The notes under the pieces were generated by a model. It searched no databases. It worked only from the letters and a program-made list of their open reading frames with translations, and had not been told where the DNA came from. A program made the translations under genes and the position numbers. Positions 60,201-64,000 of a stretch of DNA of 64,000 nucleotides are shown in pieces. This DNA comes from Ectocarpus siliculosus (lineage: Eukaryota > Sar > Phaeophyceae > Ectocarpales > Ectocarpaceae), in contig FN649741.1 of assembly GCA_000310025.1 (NCBI GenBank), positions 6,031,294 through 6,095,293 on the forward strand, in the 5' to 3' direction. Within the stretch, counting starts at the first letter, position 1; each line of letters starts with the position of its first letter.

Positions 60201-62285
60201 GAAGAAAGCATCGAATTCTTTCCAGTCGTTCCGCGATCGCCTCGTGAGAATCTTTCCCCAACGCATGCCTCCCCGTGATTCCTAGGGTATAGCGCCCCTT
60301 CTGCCCGCCGAAGCGCGTTTCAACACCTTCCGGTATCTATGGTATTACCCAACCCTAGTCGTACCGCCAAGCTCTCCGTGATGAAAACGGTGGCCGCTCT
60401 CTCCCACGTAAGACGTTTTCCACCAACTTTCAAAGTTCCTCAAGCAGCGATGACAAAATAAAGCAGAAGACATGCTGGGAAAAGCACGAGTTCCAAGAAG
60501 CGGGAGGCGCAACCTCTCCAACAACGAGCCACGACCATCGTTTGCGGCTCTCAGCAGAAAGGAATCCAGGAAGATGCTTCGACCCAAAAGCCGGAAAAAT
60601 CGGCACTGGAACCTCGGCAATTGACATATCATGAGAATTTCTGTGGGCCAAGAGAGATTTTTCACCCGGCATTCAAGCTCAACACTGTGCCATGGCGAGT
60701 CGAAGTTGTGTGGTGAATACCAATGGACTTTTCGGGATTATTAGGAGAGCAACTCGACAGCTTGCGTGCCCGACTCGGCGGAAATGAAATAAAACGCTCG
60801 AGTATCTATGGGCGCGGGGAGCGGAACCCATCTTTGTTGTAGCGAGAAATTGTCTCTGAGGAATGTCAGGAAAAGGATCCCCCTGATAGAATCGCTACCT
60901 GTATGAACTGTGACCGTTAGAGACTTTCCATGCGTGACAGGTATCAATACCACTAGGGCTACACTGCTGTGTCGCCTGACAATGCAGCACCTGAGACCAC
61001 GCCTTAACCGAAAAAAAGCAAATTTTCGATGTCTCGTAGACACTGCGCGACACGCGTGCACTGCGGCGTTCCGGCTCTTACCGCACAGCCTTCTCAATGG
61101 GCCCTCCGTGTCCACCGCCCCCGAAATTTTAGCAGCGGCGCAGAGATTGACCGCCACGGCCTGCTCTCCCAGTTCTACCCAAGAAGAACCAGCGCAGCCG
61201 CGCCTGAGACCAACGAGTGGTGCGACGGTGATCATGATTGTTTTAGATGCGCAGTTGCAGGCAGGGAGGGGTGGACCGATGGATGGGTTAGTTTTCAAAA
61301 GGAAGGACGACGACAGCCAAGTAACCCGGGGACAAAACAGAACTCCGGCCGGCCGGGCTAAATGACAAACGCGTGAATCTTCACTTGTATTGAATCTTCA
61401 CTAGTATCCAAGGCCGAACACCGGCTCTGGCTATGGTCGGTTCCGGGGTGGCATGTGCACACGATACACTGCCAAGACACACGGCCACCGCCCGTGTGTC
61501 GCCCCATGACACGAACGACTGAGTTGCCAGCAGAGCACCAGACGCCCGCGTGAGACAGACAGAACAGAGCCAAGCGACATGCGGACCCAGGGAAGCCAAG
61601 AAGATGGCGCCACGAGTTACGGGGCTGTGGGGACCGACTCACTTGCTGACCCTAACGGGGAACACCACGAACGAGTCGAGCACTTGCGGCCGGATGCATC
61701 CAAACGATTGCTGTTTCGACGAATGGAGGCAGGGGGAAGGGTGGATGAACGGAAATGTGCACGGAGAGGGGGGACGATTGAAAGGGTCAAGCGATCTCAG
61801 TTCGGGCCACCGAGACATCGTTTAGCAGCACGTACACCTCCACAGGGACGGTCGGTGGATCCATGTATTGCAGCGCTAAACGAATTCAATGAAACTCTGC
61901 AGAAGTGAGTAGGCATCGGGTTCAAGTTCCAATCAAAACCCGTCTGGAATTGTTCAGACGGATGTCCTAGACGAGGTGCGCTTGTCAACTCGAGTGGGGT
62001 CAACTGGGGATAGGCACCATGGAGCTGCCTACGGCGAAACAATGCGGTGGGAACAATCACCTGCCACATGGACACCATTCTTCGACACGGACAAGCTCGT
62101 CTTCGAGAGAACCGTAGCGCCAAGGGAAACTGGACCGGGAATACTTCCTTGCAATATTCAATACTTCTACATGTTTCCGGGAGAAAACGAGCACGCCCCG
62201 TGAACACAGCGGCCGGTGAACGGAGCGACATGAGTTGTGGACGCCACAAAGTTGCTGCTTGAACGACACAGCAAGAACAACCCAC
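57296..62285. other. about 5 kb without a recognised gene
   Basis: Open frames of 60-185 codons occur on both strands, for example 57,298-57,606 (-), 57,823-58,143 (-), 58,242-58,583 (+) and 61,579-61,908 (+). None shows a recognisable motif, and many overlap on opposite strands. Some may be exons of the membrane-protein gene to the right or of undetected genes. Confidence 0.4.
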
Positions 62286-62441
62286 CGCCTCGATAGTCTC
62301 CAGTTTGCGCCGCTCTTTTCGAACCCGCCGGTTATCGCCCAGAGTCTTCCACATCTCGAAAGCGATGAAACCCAAGATCGGCAGCCCAATCAACACCGCC
62401 ATACCGAAGTAGGTGGAGGGGGGAATATCCGCGCCGAACGC
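62286..62441 (-). CDS. internal exon of an unknown single-pass membrane protein
   Basis: On the minus strand a CTACAG acceptor precedes 62,441 and a GCG|GTGGGT donor follows 62,286. The 156 nt between them are open in phase 0 and encode 52 residues: a short leader (AFGADIPPST), a hydrophobic transmembrane segment (MAVLIGLPILGFIAF) and a basic helix (NRRVRKERRKLETIEA). The strong coding character and exact splice borders support a real exon. The other exons, start and stop were not found; a TATATAA sequence on the minus strand near 63,040 could be an upstream promoter. The protein family was not recognised. A thylakoid or other organelle membrane protein is only a guess. Confidence 0.55.
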
Positions 62442-63999
62442 CTGTAGCACGAGAAAACCGCGATTTGCACATGATGATCAGGGTGCAGCACTAAGGTATA
62501 TCAATGGTAGTGGGGTGGCTGCGGCACACCGACTTGACAAACTCATGCCGCGAAAACATTGTTTTAGGTAGGCTCCCCACCAAGTGTCTAGCCGCGGCCA
62601 CAAGATAACAACGCAACGGGCGTGCGAGAAGAGAAAAGAAAGAAGCGAGCAAAACAACATATTGTACCCCGACGGGCCACACCGCCTTGCGGTAGGAACT
62701 GCCCGTATTTCGAAGAGAATGATTGAAGGCTCGAAGCGGACGAAGAAACGCGCTCGACGGCAAAAACCACGAGTGATAGCTGCCAGTGGCCGTGCTAGGG
62801 TAAGAGGCGGATGAAAGGGCGAGTAGCATACCCGTGCAAAACACCTCCGACCGAAAGGAGAAAAAAGAGTTTCATGCCAACAGATCACGGCCAAGACACG
62901 GCAAACGAAACTTGCCGCTGATAGGCTTGCTAACCATGCCTTGCGCGTGCAAGGGGTGACCCTTCTTACTTCCTCGGCTTCAGAGAGCTTCGCGACTTCC
63001 CAAAAGCTCTGATTCGGCTGCCAAAGGCGGCCTATTCGCGTTATATAGCCGCGAAACAGTTGTTCGAAAACATATTTTGGGTGCGTGTGCCGGTTTCGGT
63101 CGTACACGATACGGCGCAGATTTAACCATGCTAACGAGAGCCGACGTGGCGAGGAGACGACGAAAAACGAGCAGCTAACCAAGGGTAGGAACCCTTGCTG
63201 TCGCTGTTGCCTTAGCATGCCAGGGTACCAGCAAGCAACGGTGTCTTGGTTCAACCCACAAAAGTCATAGACTTGGGTGGAGGTACGAATTGAATTATTT
63301 CCGAGCAAGACGTTGCACGGTTCGCAAGCAGTGCAGAGTCATCAGTGGTACCGGTACGCGCCAGCCAGCACTACCGCGGCCACCAGGACTAAACCACGTG
63401 TCAAGCAATAGTGGCTATTCCATGTGTCTAGAATTGTACCAGGAGATGTAAGGGCCGACGTCCAGGAATACCAGCAATATAGGATGGGGAAAGAAAAACG
63501 TGGTACCCGATACAAGTTGTACAATGCAACGACACACGGAGCTGCCCCAGCAGTACGCAGGGACATAAATATGTAGACACTTTTGTCTCTGACTGCTGCT
63601 GAAACTTTCTCGCACCTAGACAGGCTCTCCCATACTCGTGCCACCAACACAACGAATCTCTTAGGTTGCGGAGAACCGCGAGTATACCACGCCCGATTGT
63701 ACGCTTAGTTGTCCCAGTCCTTTATCTATTTTCCCATTGGAGCAGCACAGATGGCAAGTGCAGCTGTTGGGAGTACTTGCACCACAAGAACGACTCTCTT
63801 CTATGGGTTCGGCGCGGCATTGTGAAGGCATTGCCACGTCTGTAACCGTCAGGTGAAGACAGGTTGGGCATCTGTGAGGACAATAAAGTAAACTGTGCGT
63901 TTGACTCTCCGACCTCGCACCACAGCCAGTGCTTCTGTACCTATAGATGAGAGGATAGCTGCAGCGACTTCCTACAGTTGAACGCCTACATAGATACAA
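62442..63999. other. right end of window, nothing firmly recognised
   Basis: A 276-codon open frame covers 62,478-63,308 on the minus strand but has no domain and a composition unlike the supported exons. It may be intron or upstream sequence of the membrane-protein gene. Confidence 0.4.
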
Positions 64000-64000
64000 G

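Noticed and set aside
61579-61908. 109-codon open frame on the plus strand with a charged composition
   Set aside because: It looks somewhat protein-like, but there is no recognisable motif and no splice or gene context to support it.
62478-63308. 276-codon open frame on the minus strand
   Set aside because: No recognisable domain, composition unlike the supported exons, and it overlaps a likely intron or upstream region. Length alone is not enough.

Overview
This window is nuclear DNA of an intron-rich eukaryote. Short exons end in AG|GT-type junctions and are separated by introns of about 0.2 to 1.9 kb that are full of simple repeats. The gene set (PRPP synthetase, G-patch/zinc-finger protein, plastid-lipase-like hydrolase, retinol-dehydrogenase-like SDR) fits a photosynthetic protist. 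One hydrolase starts with a signal-peptide-like segment followed by a Phe in the position expected for heterokont plastid targeting. My best inference is a brown alga or other stramenopile with Ectocarpus-like architecture; the sequence alone does not prove this. Three 100-N runs are scaffold gaps.

Left third (1-23,369): a tandem array of a repeat unit of about 10 kb, seen as copy 1 (1-10,022), copy 2 (10,023-23,158) and the first 211 bp of copy 3. Each unit carries a decayed Ty3/Gypsy-type retroelement: LTR-like R-U5 blocks, an internally deleted pol with the RT C-terminus, RNase H, a proline-rich linker, integrase and a GPY/F module. About 4 kb of unrecognised DNA follows. Copy 2 is interrupted by a 3.46-kb Helitron-like element carrying a PIF1-type helicase C-terminus and a cysteine-rich ORF. 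The matching empty site is preserved in copy 1.

Right two thirds (23,470-63,999): unique host DNA with six recognisable genes. A protein kinase gene (+, 24,246-30,271, 5' end not found) converges on a class I PRPP synthetase gene (-, 31,659-39,183, 8 exons, 317 aa, all phases consistent). A GPATCH8-like G-patch/C2H2 protein gene (+, 43,226-47,189) converges on an alpha/beta-hydrolase gene (-, 48,079-53,010, 7 exons, 322 aa). An SDR gene (+, 54,942-56,312, 2 exons, 329 aa) is divergent from the hydrolase. One exon of an unknown membrane protein lies at 62,286-62,441 (-). The genes do not form an obvious pathway; their alternating orientation is the main layout feature.

The most interesting item is in the last intron of the PRPP synthetase gene: an inverted repeat (32,573-33,290) whose two arms are both degenerate copies of an exon of the neighbouring kinase. 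This is the arrangement expected for a hairpin RNA, or a nascent small-RNA locus, derived from the kinase. Other non-genic structures are a tRNA-derived SINE-like element in a kinase intron, a foldback element in a hydrolase intron, and a GGCGGTA-motif cluster downstream of the SDR gene.
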